DNA of 64,000 nucleotides from Apostichopus japonicus (GCF_037975245.1 NC_092579.1:12074678-12138677); one strand, 5' to 3'; shown: positions 12,530-24,600, numbered from the stretch's first letter. Notes: a model not told the origin generated them from the letters alone. Program-made: numbers and translations.

Positions 12530-13380
12530 TCCATACAGTTCTTCATGTATATATGGTAAGCGTATGATAAGGGGCAGGGGGCAGGGGGGCATGGGGGGAT
12601 TCACATAACCACCTCCTTCGTTTGACTGGTGGAAAACGTTCAGTCGGTGGATTTGTTGACTTTCAGTCGGAGAAGAATTAGACCACTCCTTGAGTCTTTA
12701 CGTAGTTGTAGACATCACTCATAGTCAAAACATGCTTTAGAATTCACAATTTGACTTTCACACTTTTCAGTATTTTTTTTGTTGCCTAATTGGGGATTAG
12801 GGGGGGGGGGGAATCCACACCTTCCTACACGAGGGGGGGGGGCATTTTCCACGACCACTGGGCTACACTGCCTCCTGTTTATGTCTCTGTCCCTTCAGTA
12901 AAGGATCATGCCCCTATACCAAGGGATCGTATTTTAGAAACTCCCCTCTTCCCCCCCTACCACTTCACTTTGGAGATCATGTGCACGTGCAAGTTTAAGG
13001 GTAAAGTCAAGGTTTTGAATAACGGTAAGGGGGTAAGTGTAAGAGCTAGTTGTACGATTGAGGGTTTTATGAGGGTGACGGGTACCTATATAAACATACA
13101 TTTTAGCCTATATGATATGACTGACATGTATACTTTATCCTAACGAAAGATATATATTTGAGTCGGGGCATTTGTCTTAATTTTAACTAATTGGGAGGAT
13201 AATATAAGGTTATATTGAGTTGCACAATGAATAATGTACACCATGACGTAGGGCGATGGAAAAAATGTCATTGGATAAATGTTGCCGTGTACATGCGACC
13301 TCCGTTGTTTTTTCATGTGTGTTCTTTATTTAAACAGTACGTCTTCAGTGCCACCTCACTTCGGTAAAAATTAAGTAAAT
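12530..13380. other. Intergenic stretch after sulfotransferase gene 2
   Basis: It contains G homopolymers at about 12800-12811 and 12834-12842 and an AT-rich remainder. No gene, transposon end or clear polyadenylation signal for the upstream gene is seen. Confidence 0.55.
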
Positions 13381-14128
13381 ACAAACAACTTGTCTTTGGT
13401 TGCCTTACGGCCTGTTGACCCCAGAGTATGTCACCCCCCCCCCCCCCAAGAGGAAAAGTACAGGCCTGCCTAAGGTCCAACTTTGGTATCTCTGTCACAC
13501 TGTTTGACTATCCCGACATATTTAACATCATTCAATGTTACCTGCCCTATGGTGAGATTTAAAACCGTCAGGAAGGCGTATTTTTAAGCTTTTTAGTAAA
13601 GCTCAAATTCGTGGCGAGTACAAAAGAACTGAAGAGTACTAATCACGGTGTATAAATTATCTTGTTATTACATTCTTTCAGGCAATGTTTTTATCATCGG
13701 TGACCGGACACGGAGAATATCAATTTTAGAATGACTCTTTGCATTTATCTACTAAATAAATTTATATATTACTATTTATTATCTTTTAAGTGGAAACTTT
13801 GTACTGAAGAGGGTTATCGCACGATAACAAATACACACATGTCCTCCAAATCAAATCACATCAGCGACCAACCACGTGACAAGTGCCATTTATCTATGAA
13901 CCGACCTTGACACAAAACTATGCGGCGGGGTTATAGGTCTTCATTTTGTTGGTGGCGTCATCTATTGTTTATAGCCGCTTGAATATATTTGGCAGGCACT
14001 ATGAATAATTACCATATGCAACTAATGGATAATCCAGGACCTGTTGTTCTCATTTTTATTTAAAATGCTTACTAAAAAAACTTGGATATGAAGAAGAAAG
14101 AATGATACGAAGACAATTTTGTTTTAAA
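13381..14128. repeat. Diverged direct duplication, copy 1
   Basis: This roughly 750-bp segment is collinear with 15061-15828. Shared landmarks include a long C run (13434-13447), a GTTATCGCACGATAAC palindrome with flanking sequence, and TTTGGCAGGCACTATGAATA near the end. Numerous indels show that the duplication is old. No coding frame survives in both copies, so it is probably a non-coding or dead element. Confidence 0.85.
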
Positions 14129-14574
14129 ACATTCACGGCATTGTTGACCTCCTTGTATGTAACTTGAACATAGACTAAACTCAAAGCTGTGGCAAATATT
14201 GTTACGGGTCGCAAGATGATGAGTTTATGACAAGTTTAAAGCTTGTCTGGAAAATCTTCCGAAGTTTATTTGTAATTGTTTTTAATAATGATCACTTTTT
14301 GATACCCCATTGTTATCTTTTCTGACGATATAATGGAACAGGTTTTAAGAGACGAATCTCACAAAATGTTTAGTGCAGACATCATTTACCAGCAGCAGTT
14401 AGCAGTTATGTTTACAACGCTTAATTAAGCGACCACAAATGTGGGAGAAACACGCATGATTTTAGGGATTACAACTTGCATGTTGGGTGGCTTCCACTTC
14501 AACATTTAAACTCAAATTTGGAATCTTTTCAACTTAGAAAGTCATTTTAGATGGGAAAACCGTAGATTGCTCTT

Positions 14575-14692
14575 GGATGAGAAACCCACCATTATAACCC
14601 GGCCGGGAATCGAACCCCGAACCTCCCTATTGCTAAGCCTAATTGCTTCAAATGCCACAGCCTTTATCCACTCCGCCACAGCACCGGTATAT
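14575..14692 (-). mobile_element. Class-II tRNA-like SINE head or tRNA pseudogene
   Basis: On the minus strand there is an A box TGGCGGAGTGG (plus 14668-14678) and a B box GGTTCGATTCC (plus 14606-14616), with a T-arm stem that pairs well (CGGGG/CCCGG type). The long distance between the boxes fits a class-II (Ser/Leu) tRNA ancestor. There is no clean anticodon arm or acceptor pairing, so a functional tRNA is unlikely. Confidence 0.6.
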
Positions 14693-15060
14693 ACCATAGG
14701 TTTTACTTACCTGAATCTTGAGAACCTCAAGCATGGTCACCTATGGTTTGGGGGTAATCTATGGTCAGAGCGGGATTTTTACCAGTGGGAAATAAAGTTG
14801 GACCTAAGGCTCACGATTTAGTGGGGACAAATGAAAAGAAAGATATTGGGAAACGTGACAAATGAGAAATGTTTCACCGAAGATATTTCAGTGAACACTT
14901 TTGTTAAAGTTGTCTCTGCATATTGTTTCGTAATTACAGGGTTCATCAAATTCCAAAATACATCAATGGAAAGCAATGAGGTAGATCTATATAATGCACA
15001 CCAATGTGCCTTCGTTGGATACACACACATTGACTTCGCAACTGGATTTAAAATGTTAAC

Positions 15061-15828
15061 ACAAACACCTGTCTTTGTTGCCTCACGTCCTATAGAGTTT
15101 GTCTGGCCCACCCCCCCCCCCCAATGTCCCCCAATGTACCCCTCCCTCAGGCCTGTCCATGGTCTCTTACTGCGAATGTCAAAACATTTGACTATCCTGA
15201 CATATTTAACATAATTTAATGTTATCTGCTCCATAATGAGAATTAGAACCGGATGGCGTATATTTGGGAACTTGTGGTAGAGTTCAAATTCGTGGCGATT
15301 GCACAGGACTGAAGAGCTGTATAGAGCTCTATAGAGAGTATAATCGAGGAGTTGAAACTGTCTTGTTTCATTCGAGGTGTTATTCCATTGTCCCGGGCAA
15401 TGTTTAAATCATCGGTGACTGGACACGGAAGAACAGATAAGAGTGTCAATTTTTAGTATGACTCAATGCATTTATCTATTAACTATTTATTATCTTTTAA
15501 GTGGAAACTTTGTACTGCAGACGGTTATCGCACGATAACAACTACACACATGTCCTCCAAATCAAATCAGCGACCAGCAGGTGAATATTAACTACCATTT
15601 ATCTATGAACGACCTGGCACAAAACTATACAGGGTTATACTACTAGGTAGGGCTTCATTTCGTTGGTGGCGTCCAACAGTCGCCTGAATATATTTGGCAG
15701 GCACTATGAATAATTACCACATGTAACTAATGGATAATCTGGACCTGTTGTTCTCATTTCCATTTAACATACTTTAAAACGTACTTGAATATGAAGAAAA
15801 AAAGATATGAAGAGAATTTCATTTTATA
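15061..15828. repeat. Diverged direct duplication, copy 2
   Basis: Collinear with 13381-14128, including the C run (15111-15122) and the palindromic GTTATCGCACGATAAC motif. The offset is about 1.69 kb. Between the copies lie unique AT-rich DNA and a tRNA-like SINE fragment. Confidence 0.85.
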
Positions 15829-15861
15829 TACATATATATCTAAATATATAATATATATATA

Positions 15862-15924
<63 letters not shown>

Positions 15925-16262
15925 ATATGTGTTGATGCTAGTTGAGACTAGTGGAACACTAGTAGTTGTAACTCGCGTTTTAGCGATCCTCAGACAACTG
16001 ATCAGTTGTCTGACGATCGCTTAAACGCGTGAAACTCGAGTTACAACTACTAGTGTTCCACTAGTCTCAACTAGCATCAACACATATTCCGCTCTGTCCA
16101 CTGGACATAGAGCACTCTGCGCCAAGATATAACTGATCAGTTGTCTGACGATCGCTAAAACGTGTGAAACTCCGAGTTACAACAACTAGTGTTCCACTAG
16201 TCTCAACTAGCATCAACACATATTCCGCTCTGTCCACTGGACATAGAGCACTCTGCGCCAAG
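15925..16262. repeat. Palindromic element with partial tandem duplication
   Basis: An imperfect palindrome of about 160 bp (15925-16086) is centred on a perfect 22-bp palindrome at 15991-16012. Its right half plus a GC-richer tail (15996-16127) is repeated directly at 16131-16262 (offset 135 bp). (TA)n tracts flank both sides. This resembles a foldback/MITE-like element inserted in TA repeats, with one arm later duplicated. No transposase or clear target duplication is visible. Confidence 0.8.
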
Positions 16263-16341
16263 AAAGACGCCAACCAACCAACTCTATATATTGTATATAT
16301 ATATATATATATTGTACATATATATATATATATATATATAG

Positions 16342-17310
16342 AATGTTTTATCTATAAAAGTATATGAATTGTTCTCCTAGCCCCCACCCACAAGCTTTTA
16401 TGGGGAATGAAAGTGGGTCACTTTTGCATATTTTAATGGAGCGATGTTATGTTTCTTAGAGAACTGCATGATCATGAGAAACACTTCATAAACCTCTCAT
16501 ACCATAAATAGCCTTTGAGTCACTGATGAAATACATCACTTACTCCTAATGTGCATGACCTTTGACCTCAGAAAGTTGTTTCTTTTTAAGCAGTTATAAG
16601 AAGAAAAATATATCCCCTCGGTTGCAACCCTTCACCCCCCACCCCCACACCAAAAATCAACATAATGGGTCCCTGACTTTGGTCCCTACATTCACGCAAA
16701 TATCCCATGAATTTCATTTGTGATGTCCCCTAAGTTTACTTTTTGGCCCACTCTTCCAAATTATGCAATTTATTTTGGGAAAATATACATAGTTTCTAAG
16801 TTGTTAAGTAATGATATCTATCTTTCAATGTTAATATGCAAGTTGCAGATCTTGGCGTCTGAGTTTATCTTTTGTTTTGTCAATGACACGACATTGCCAA
16901 GTTGTTTAGTAGCCAAACGATACTACCATGTAACTATGCAGATGATGGCATCTATAGCTATATCCTGTGTGTTGTCGTAGCTACGAATTTTCGCATTTAA
17001 TGATATTAATACAGTGTTGGGATTAGTTACACAAACTGTAGAAACGTGCAAAATCGAAGGAAAAGAGTAGGGATTTGTCAATGAGGATATAAGTTATAAT
17101 AGCCTGTATATTTTCCATCGTACCGCTGATGGTCGGATATTTTAGCTTCTGAAACCGGAATGCAAACATGCATTGTGGTTTTGATGATGTAACATGAGCA
17201 GTTTTTATTCATGAATCTGATGTTATGTATAGTGAGGGTGTACAACATACTTGATCTTAGTAATACAGTGAAAGCAGTGTGATGTGACAAGCAATAAATT
17301 CATAATGACT
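16342..17310. other. Intergenic stretch
   Basis: No gene is supported. It holds one perfect DR1-type sequence TGACCTTTGACCT (16556-16568), which recurs in the repeat family just downstream. Confidence 0.5.
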
Positions 17311-18010
17311 ATTGACCTCAATAACAGGCTTCTTGTCAATGTGGTACAATAACATACCAAATGTGCGATCTGCCCAAGCTTCCCTTACGATATTATGTTT
17401 CGGAAGGTGTGTTAAAGTAGAGAGACAGGTACAGTAAGCGGGGAGTGAAGTAAACGTTTAATGTTTCTTGATTTTAAATGACCTATGACTTCCACCAAAA
17501 GCAACAATAGGCTGTTTAAATTTGATATGGTACATCTTTAAACCAAATATGAGATCTATCCAAGCTCCCAATATTGAGATATCATGTTTAAAAGGTTTAC
17601 AAGGTAAGCGGGGAGTGAAGTAAACGTTTAACGTTTCTTGACTTCAAATGACCTATGACTTCCACCAAAAGCAACAATAGGCTGTTTAAATTTGATATGG
17701 TACATCTTTAAACCAAATATGAGATCTATCCAAGCTCCCAATATTGAGATATCATGTTTACAAGGTTTTTACAATTTCACCTCTGATAACCCCAAATGAC
17801 CTCCACTAAAAACAATAGGCTTCTTGTACTCAACGTGGTACTTCTACACACCAAATATGAGGTCTGCCCAACCTTCCCTTCTTATATCGTTTTTACAAGG
17901 AATTTACAATTTCACCTCTGGTGACCCCAAATGACCTTTGACCTCCACCAAAAAAAATATGCTTCTTATATTTAATGTGGTACTTTTTCACACCAAATAT
18001 GAGGTACACA
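17311..18010. repeat. Tandem array of a diverged 135-170-bp repeat with TGACCT motifs
   Basis: About five related units share blocks such as GACCTCCACCAAAA, AGGCTTCTTG, TGTGGTAC and ACCAAATATGAGGTCTGCCCAA. Two consecutive units (starting at 17434 and 17604) are nearly identical, with a 170-bp period; the later ones are shorter and more diverged. A further partial copy is at about 19725-19810. The unit at 17932-17944 has a perfect TGACCTTTGACCT. Confidence 0.85.
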
Positions 18011-18127
18011 CACATGTATATATTTCTTTACTTCCTTGCCAACACGAAAGTTTTTGAACATTTTTTGGGAAATTTTTTAATCAATTTTTTTTATAAATCA
18101 AATATAGCAAACATAATTGATTAACTA

Positions 18128-18133
18128 TTTATT
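18128..18133 (-). terminator. Possible polyadenylation signal of the AROS-like gene
   Basis: AATAAA on the minus strand lies about 450 bp beyond the stop codon at 18580. Without transcript data this is only the nearest clear candidate. Confidence 0.3.
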
Positions 18134-18579
18134 TAAACTCCGTTCAGTTCATAATGAAACTGATAAAACACCAGATACCTTGCTTGAAATCATTACTTAG
18201 TTGTCAGCAAAGATACCTGTCCACACACATATAGCATGTGGTTAAGCTGCTGCCTGGCAGAGTGATGTTGAATACTGCTCTCATCTCAACTGACTTCTTT
18301 GTCAGCTGATTACAGTAAGTATAACATATATATCTGCTCTTTAATAGCTTTGTCTGGACAATATCATTAAATAGATTTCTGTCCATTATTGTTTACACTT
18401 ATTCATGAAAACTCAGATTCTTCTTGAATGACATTTTCCAACCATTCACCATATTGTGTCAGTTGGAAATCTGGAAGGATCCTCAGTGACGTAGAAGGAC
18501 CAAAGGTATCTCTGCTTCTTCCAAATATGTATCCGGAATCCTTGGAAATTACTGAAAAACTTATGTCACCTTGCATCAA

Positions 18580-21500
18580 CTAACTTTGGAAGTCCAACAG
18601 TAAATTGTCAATTTTTCGTCTAGCCACGTAGTCCTTCTCAAAGTTTGCAAAATCTTCTTCAGAAAATGCTGACGTTTCTACTTTCGCTTCTGTGACGGGA
18701 AGAGGGTTGTCTTTGGTGAGTTTTCCTCTGGAATGATCTATTATCTGTTGACGTAAAATATAAAAGCAGTTCTGAACAGTTTGGAAATGACTGAAACTCC
18801 TAAACAACCAAAATGACGCCAAACTAGAAGTCCATCTCACGTTATATAAGTTTTGAAGATATACCCTCATAGCAGATTCATGGGAAAAAAGACTATATAG
18901 AAAGCTTCCTACCCATTTACTCGAAGATAGTACATCGCATTTGGCTGCTATTTTGCAATACTGCCCTCTGTAAACTTATAGATAACAATGTCAATGCATA
19001 AGCTGGACAAATATTTTCTTCACTGACAATTTTGATAGCATGAATAAAATCAAACGAATGCCAAATCATAACGGCTGCTTCAAAATGTGATTCAAAACAC
19101 GATTCAAATTCTACAAAATGTACACACAAAAAGTTAAAATGTTTAGTGGTTCCGATGCCCAAACATATTGGTATTACCAACATAGTGTGGTAAGCCATGA
19201 AATTGTACACACCAAACTTAAGAGAGATATCTATTGACTAATGCGGCAACATATAAAGGGAGGCACCAGGCATCAGTTATCACGTTGAAATAGTCTATTC
19301 AGTGACAGTATAACTAGACTTTCTACCTACACTGTGGATCTATTGAGAGCACAGTGGCAGCGATCAACTGTGGCTCTCAGAACTGGTCCAAAGACTAATG
19401 AAACTGTTTCATTGCGTATGTTGCTATTGAGCTGAGGGATCAGTTTCCTACTAATCGATCTCCCCAGTTTCTATCTATGGTCACACGTGACACCACCTAA
19501 TGACCCAATTAGTTGGAAGTTGAATGGGGCAACAGAGGCAACACTCCTAAGTGCTTCACCTACTGTGGGTTTGCATTATATTTGGGGAAGGGTTACAGGA
19601 AACAAAATCTGTGAAATGTCATTACTAGTATGTTTGTTTATCTTCTTTTTTCTTTTCTTTTTTAATTCACACTTTAAACAAGCTTTTTAGGGTTTGAAGA
19701 GCAGTAGGTAACGTAGCTGTTTAGAAGGTTTTCACAATTCGACCCCTGTTGACCCAAATGACCTCCATGAAAAACAGTAGGCTTCTTGAACTCAATGTGG
19801 TACTTCTACACTTCACCATCACCACCACCACCACCAACATCCCCATCACCATCACCAACTCTTACAAGCCTGCCAGAAACAAGGTCACAAAGCAGCCTGT
19901 TGAGCTTCATCTATATTACTATACAGCCATGGTGTTGGATAGATACATGGTGCATGGATTGGGGTGAGGATGTCTATTGCTTTCTTTGTATGTTAGCTCT
20001 TACTCCTCCATTTTACACCCTCATCTTTCTCACTCTCCGGGGACATCTATTCCACAAGTTTTCTTTGTTATACTTTCTTGGTAGTCTCAATCATTGAATT
20101 TTCTCTCCACCATATGTCCTCTTCTTTGTGTGTTTAATATCTTTTGTCTATTCTATAAATGAATGAATTCTCATATTTTATTAATGTCAATATTGATGTT
20201 CCCTCTATTGTGTTTGAACATTATCTCTCTTGGTAAAGCTTCATGATGGATTGGTTGATAGAGATAAAACCGATTAACGTAAAAAAACAAATTTGAAAAA
20301 AATGTTTTGATATGGCTATTAGAATACCAAACAATGGACTAACATACATTTATGAGATTTGGATCAGCCAATGCCAGTTCAATCAATCAATCAATCAATC
20401 AATCAGAAGACATTTATATAGCGCCAAAGTCAACAGAAATTGTTCAAAGGCGCTATTAGCCTTGGTCATAGGTAACTTGTCACACCTACACACCAAAGTA
20501 AGCGCAATTCAATCAATCTCTCCTGGGGCACCACAGTGCACCACAACCACGTGTCCCCCGGGGGACTTCCCATAGGGTGCAGCCAGAAACCGGCGCACGC
20601 AACTATATTTACAAGTTACCTCGCAAGTCCCCATTTATACACCTGGGTGAAGAGAGGCAATGGAGATAAAGTGCCTTGCCCAAAGACACAACGTAATGAT
20701 CTGGCCAGGGCTCGAACCTGTAATCCTTAGATCACCAGTCCACTGCCTGAACCACTTGACCACAACGCTCTCAGTTGACTGAAGGTGCATTCTAGCAAAC
20801 AATTTTTAGGGGAAACAGAGAATACACAATGTGGTATTCAAACAGTTTTGATTTGTGCACTGGCAACAATAAAAACCAAACAGTTCTCTAGAAATTCATC
20901 TATTTGAAGGGAGAGAGTTGAAATCAATTTATAAATTTATTACCTTTTGAGCCTGAGATGAGAATCTTCCTTTATTTCCGTCTAATCTCAGTAAATAGTC
21001 AATGTTTTCCTCTGTTTGATCTTCTGCGTCGTCCTTTGAGAGTTTACCTAGGGAATGAGAAGGAAATTTGATATAGATTACTTTTTGGCAGTCTTGGATC
21101 CTGTGACTGTAGAAGGGAATGTATCACTTCAGTTTGTTGGACAAGAGTGACCAAGGACATGACCTTGAGCAAATTTGTCTTTGTTCAATGCAACCCACCA
21201 AGGCAAGGGCTGTTGGTTTCTCAAAAGTCCTTTCGAGATCCGGCTTTAGGAATCACAAATGACTTCGAGTTGGTTAGAATCATGTTTGATCTCTAGAGTA
21301 AGGCAAACATGTCACCAAAACAGAACTAGTATAGTTCGATACAGGTGAAAAAGCTAACAGTGGAATTACGACCTTCCTTACCGGTTAGGGTGCAGCATAT
21401 AAAGAGGGAGGCCCGGGTTCGAATCCCGGTGGAGGCTGGAAGTTTTTTCACTGCTCTGGATTTTACAACTCATTAATTTCAATTTATATATCTATATATA

Positions 21501-22673
21501 CATACAAACATATATTATAATATTGTCATAATAACATATATCTTGCTATTTCTGTGATTTTTGTTCATTTCTAAATGTATCAAGTGTTCCAACCAATATG
21601 TGTCAATTTAGTTCTTCGATTTCAGTGACGTGAATTCAAAGTTGTCTGTTATTGAGGAATAATGGACACGCATAGTCGAGGTGAACCAAAATGAGATATT
21701 TATGGTAAAGGAAAAATATAATCAGTTACTTGAAGTAAAATTGATATATTAGTTTGCTGGTATGACAATGAAAGCAAAATACTTACTGAATGCTGATTTA
21801 AGTTTCATTGTTTTAACAGTTGTTTTCTGTCTTTGTGACTCTCCTTTTAGCCTCTTCAGTTGCCTTTTAACTCCAGTCTTTTTGGAACTAACATGAGCTA
21901 AGAGATCTTGGCGATTTTTTGAATGAATTTTCTTTCTTGACTTCTTCTTTGGTGATTCTGCAAGAAAAATGTGCAAATCAAACAAAGACCATAGAAATAT
22001 GTTCATTGAAAAGTGCAACATGTCTTTGGTTGATAGCATCCAAGTTCAACACAGGGACTTTAAAATGATACTTGTGATTAATTGGGTCTCTTTCATGTAG
22101 TTCAGACAAAAATTGATCCCACATTAACACAAAGTTAGTGTTCCACTTCTACAGATAAATTATATTTGTTTTTTGGTAGGGAAGTTTTTTTTTTTGCTCA
22201 CTGAAAATCTTCTAAGGGCCTAGAAAGTGGTATCAAAAATGGTAGCAAATTTCAGTCCGAACTGTCTTATCAGTTTTGTCATGTCAGTTTATTCCACTAT
22301 TAAAACATAAAGGAATGCCATACAATTATCGACTGTATTAACTTCAAAGCTTTCTTTTCATAATCTGGTCAAGTGTTGATCTTTTCCTCAACAATCCAGG
22401 CAGGCATATCACTTGGAAAAAATGAAAATCCATGTACACTTAGGCGTGATCATGCATGTGAATTTTGACTACAACCTGAGGTAGCACGCTACTAATTTAA
22501 GTAATATACTAACTGATCTTACCATGAAACTGACTTACAAGCAAAGTATGTTATATCAAGCACAAAATTTACTTTCCACAAATTAATGCGACACACGCCT
22601 GCACATTTACTGTACCTTCTGCAATATCTTCCTTGAACAATTCAAGACCTCTTCTCACTATAGACGATGACAT
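18580..22673 (-). CDS. RPS19BP1: AROS / RPS19-binding protein 1 homologue (4 exons, 165 aa)
   Basis: Predicted exons on the minus strand are 22673-22616, 21957-21787, 21047-20944 and 18744-18580. Introns 1 and 2 are phase 1, intron 3 is phase 0, all are GT-AG, and the joined frame gives 165 residues. The N terminus MSSSIVRRGLELF resembles the MSAALLRRGLELL start of vertebrate AROS. The C terminus, with SRGK and then TSAFSEEDFANFEKDY, matches the AROS C-terminal block (the TVFTEEDFQKFQQEY type). The middle is lysine/arginine-rich (about residues 20-76), as expected for a nucleolar protein. In vertebrates AROS binds ribosomal protein S19 and modulates SIRT1; in this organism the role is inferred. 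The protein is about 20-30 residues longer than the human one. Intron 3 (2.2 kb) and intron 2 each contain a SINE. The start is supported by the conserved N-terminal motif. Confidence 0.85.
20379..20773 (-). mobile_element. tRNA-derived SINE with (TTGA)n tail in the AROS-like intron 3
   Basis: The head on the minus strand has an A box TGGTCAAGTGG (plus 20752-20762) and a B box GGTTCGAGCCC (plus 20708-20718). A body of about 300 bp ends in GGCGCTATATAAATG and a (TTGA)n tail (plus 20379-20405). Length, polarity and tail fit a complete SINE of about 395 bp, in the same orientation as the host gene. Confidence 0.85.
21372..21500 (+). mobile_element. tRNA-derived SINE, copy 2 (in the AROS-like intron 2)
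   Basis: Same family as the 6.06-kb copy: CCGGTTAGGGTG and GGGAGGCCCGGGTTCGAATC, then the shared body GGAGGCTG-GAAGTTTTTTCACTG and a TA-rich tail. The B box is 21416-21426. Its T stem pairs perfectly (CCGGG/CCCGG), unlike copy 1, but the A box is degraded (the TAGC is lost). Its orientation is opposite to the host gene. Confidence 0.8.
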
Positions 22674-23093
22674 TGTGAATAATTTAGACCATGTAGTGGA
22701 AGATTGGTACTCTTCTTGGGTTCAGAACCGTAGTAGAACTGAGAGAGACTGAGAATGGAATTAAAAAAGACAATTATTTTAAACATGCATATACATTAAC
22801 ATATTTTGAATAAGCTGGCAGATATATGACCTTATCTCACATAACACAAGTCGGTAAAAATGAAATTTTATATTTAGAGACCTTTACAAGGTCTGTTCAA
22901 TTTATCAGTATCTAAACCAGGAACAAACATACAACTAGGGGTGTTGCTTTGTTTTCCAGGACTGGAGGGGGCAAACTTAGTGATACAACCCCTCCATTAA
23001 TGCAAATGCATTTGATTTAGATTTAGATTTGATTTAGATCAATTGGCTGTAAGATGCACCACCACCTCCTACACTCCCCCCCTTCCCACCCCT
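22674..23093. other. Upstream flank of the AROS-like gene
   Basis: A 420-bp AT-rich stretch presumed to include the 5' UTR and promoter of the minus-strand gene. No TATA box or other decisive element is recognised. Confidence 0.4.
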
Positions 23094-23269
23094 GTGATAT
23101 ACAGTCATCGTGTTGTTATTGTGCCACCTTGAATTGACTTGATCAAGGCTAAAGGAATAAAAGAGATATTTGAAGAATGTTAATATTATATTAATGCAAT
23201 TGATGGGTTTTATTTTTTGGGTTTTACGTGTGATTATTACCAAGTCTCTTCAAAGTCAAGTAAAAGGAG

Positions 23270-24600
23270 ATTTTCATGTACAACATCAGGGGATTAGTTA
23301 AGACAAAATACTTGGCTAGAAAGCATGTTTATTGGAACATTGATTTGGATATTGAAGAGTTAATTCAAAATTGTGAAGAGTGCAGAAGATTGTCAGATCC
23401 ATACAAGGGTCCAGTCAACCAACCCTTGGAAGAGGGTACATATTGATTTTGCAGGACCATTCGGAGTGACATGATAACTATGCAAAGTACCACTACCGGA
23501 AACACATTGTCAACACTGAGGACAGTATTTGCTTCTTGGGGGTTGCATCAGCAAATAATCACAGATAATGGTCCACAATTTGTCTCTTAATGAGTTTGAA
23601 ATGTTTGTTCAAGAAAATGATATCAGACATGGAAAGTCTGCTCCTATACAGCCGGCGAGTAATGGAGCTGCCGAGAGGGTTTCTAAACACTGTAAGACAG
23701 CACACTGTAAAAACACTGTAAGACAGCAAAAACTGACTCTGGTAGCCTAAAAACAGTCTTGGGTAGAGAGTTGAGAACAAGATTAAATCTGTTGAAACCA
23801 AGTTAGAAAATTGAGTTAGTTAGACAAAATGGTTCAAATCTTCAAAAACGATTGAAACTTTAAATAGTGGTGATATAGCTTTTGAAAGAGATTATCGAAA
23901 AGCCACACAAGAATTGGTTAGGGAAGTCATTGTATCCAGCCTGGGTCCAGTCACTGAGTAAGGGGGGGTCATTGTATCCAGCCTGGGTCCAGTCACTGAG
24001 TAAGGGGGGTCATTGTATCCAGCCTGGGTCCAGTCACTGAGTAAGGGGAGTCATTGTATCCAGCCTGGGTCCAGTAAATGAGTTAGGGGAGTCATTGTAT
24101 CCAGCCTGGGTCCAGTCACTGAGTAAGGGTAGTCATTGTTCCAGCCTGGGTCCAGTCAATGAGTTAGGGGAGTCATTGTATCGAGCCTGAGTCCAGTCAC
24201 TGAGTAAGGGGAGTCATTGTATTCAGCCTGGGTCCAGTCACTGAGTTAGGGGAGTAATTGTTCCAGCCTGGGTCCAGTCACTGAGTTAGGGGAGTCATTT
24301 TACCAGCCTGGGTCCAGTCACTGAGTTAGGGGAGTCATTGTTCCAGCCTGGGTCCAGTCACTGAGTTAGGGGAGTCATTTTACCAGCCTGGGTCCAGTCA
24401 CTGAGATAGGGGAGTCATTGTATCCAGCCTGGGTCCAGTCAATGAGTTAGGGGAGTCATTGTATCCAGCTTGGGTCCAGTCACTGAGTTAGGGGAGTCAT
24501 TGTATTCTAGCTGGATCCAGTTACCTACCAAGTTCGGGTGGATTGATCAAATATGGAAACATTATATTGATCAGCTAAAGACGTTGCCACCACTACCTTA
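23270..24600 (+). pseudogene. Ty3/Gypsy integrase pseudogene, split by a minisatellite
   Basis: Reading across frames shows the ordered landmarks of a gypsy integrase: a zinc-binding HHCC-type domain ending in NCEECRRL (about 23360-23395), IHIDFAGPF-like (about 23435-23465, with the first catalytic Asp), ASWGLHQQIITDNGPQF (about 23532-23582, second Asp), PASNGAAERV (about 23652-23685, with the Glu), then the C-terminal LGPVTYQVRVD-like and IWKHYIDQLK pieces (about 24510-24580). The catalytic core and C-terminal domain are separated by the 24-kb minisatellite. Several frameshifts and stops make it non-functional. Confidence 0.82.
23925..24535. repeat. 41-44-bp minisatellite, about 14.5 copies, derived from integrase coding DNA
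   Basis: The recurring parts are GTCATTGTATCCAGCCTGGG then TCCAGTCACTGAGTTAGGGG, with one to three base differences and small indels per unit. The first unit is continuous with the integrase frame upstream and the last partial unit (CTGGATCCAGTTACC) runs into the integrase C-terminal segment downstream, so the monomer is a piece of that gene. Confidence 0.93.

Noticed and set aside
12790..13143. 117-aa plus-strand ORF after sulfotransferase gene 2
   Set aside because: It begins in G homopolymers and shows low complexity and no similarity to known proteins.
14818..15234. 127-138-aa overlapping ORFs on both strands
   Set aside because: They overlap the diverged duplication and a C homopolymer, have no domain, and are not conserved in the other copy.
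18917..19210. 97-aa minus-strand ORF downstream of the AROS-like stop
   Set aside because: No recognisable family, and no acceptor or donor linking it to the neighbouring gene; probably chance.
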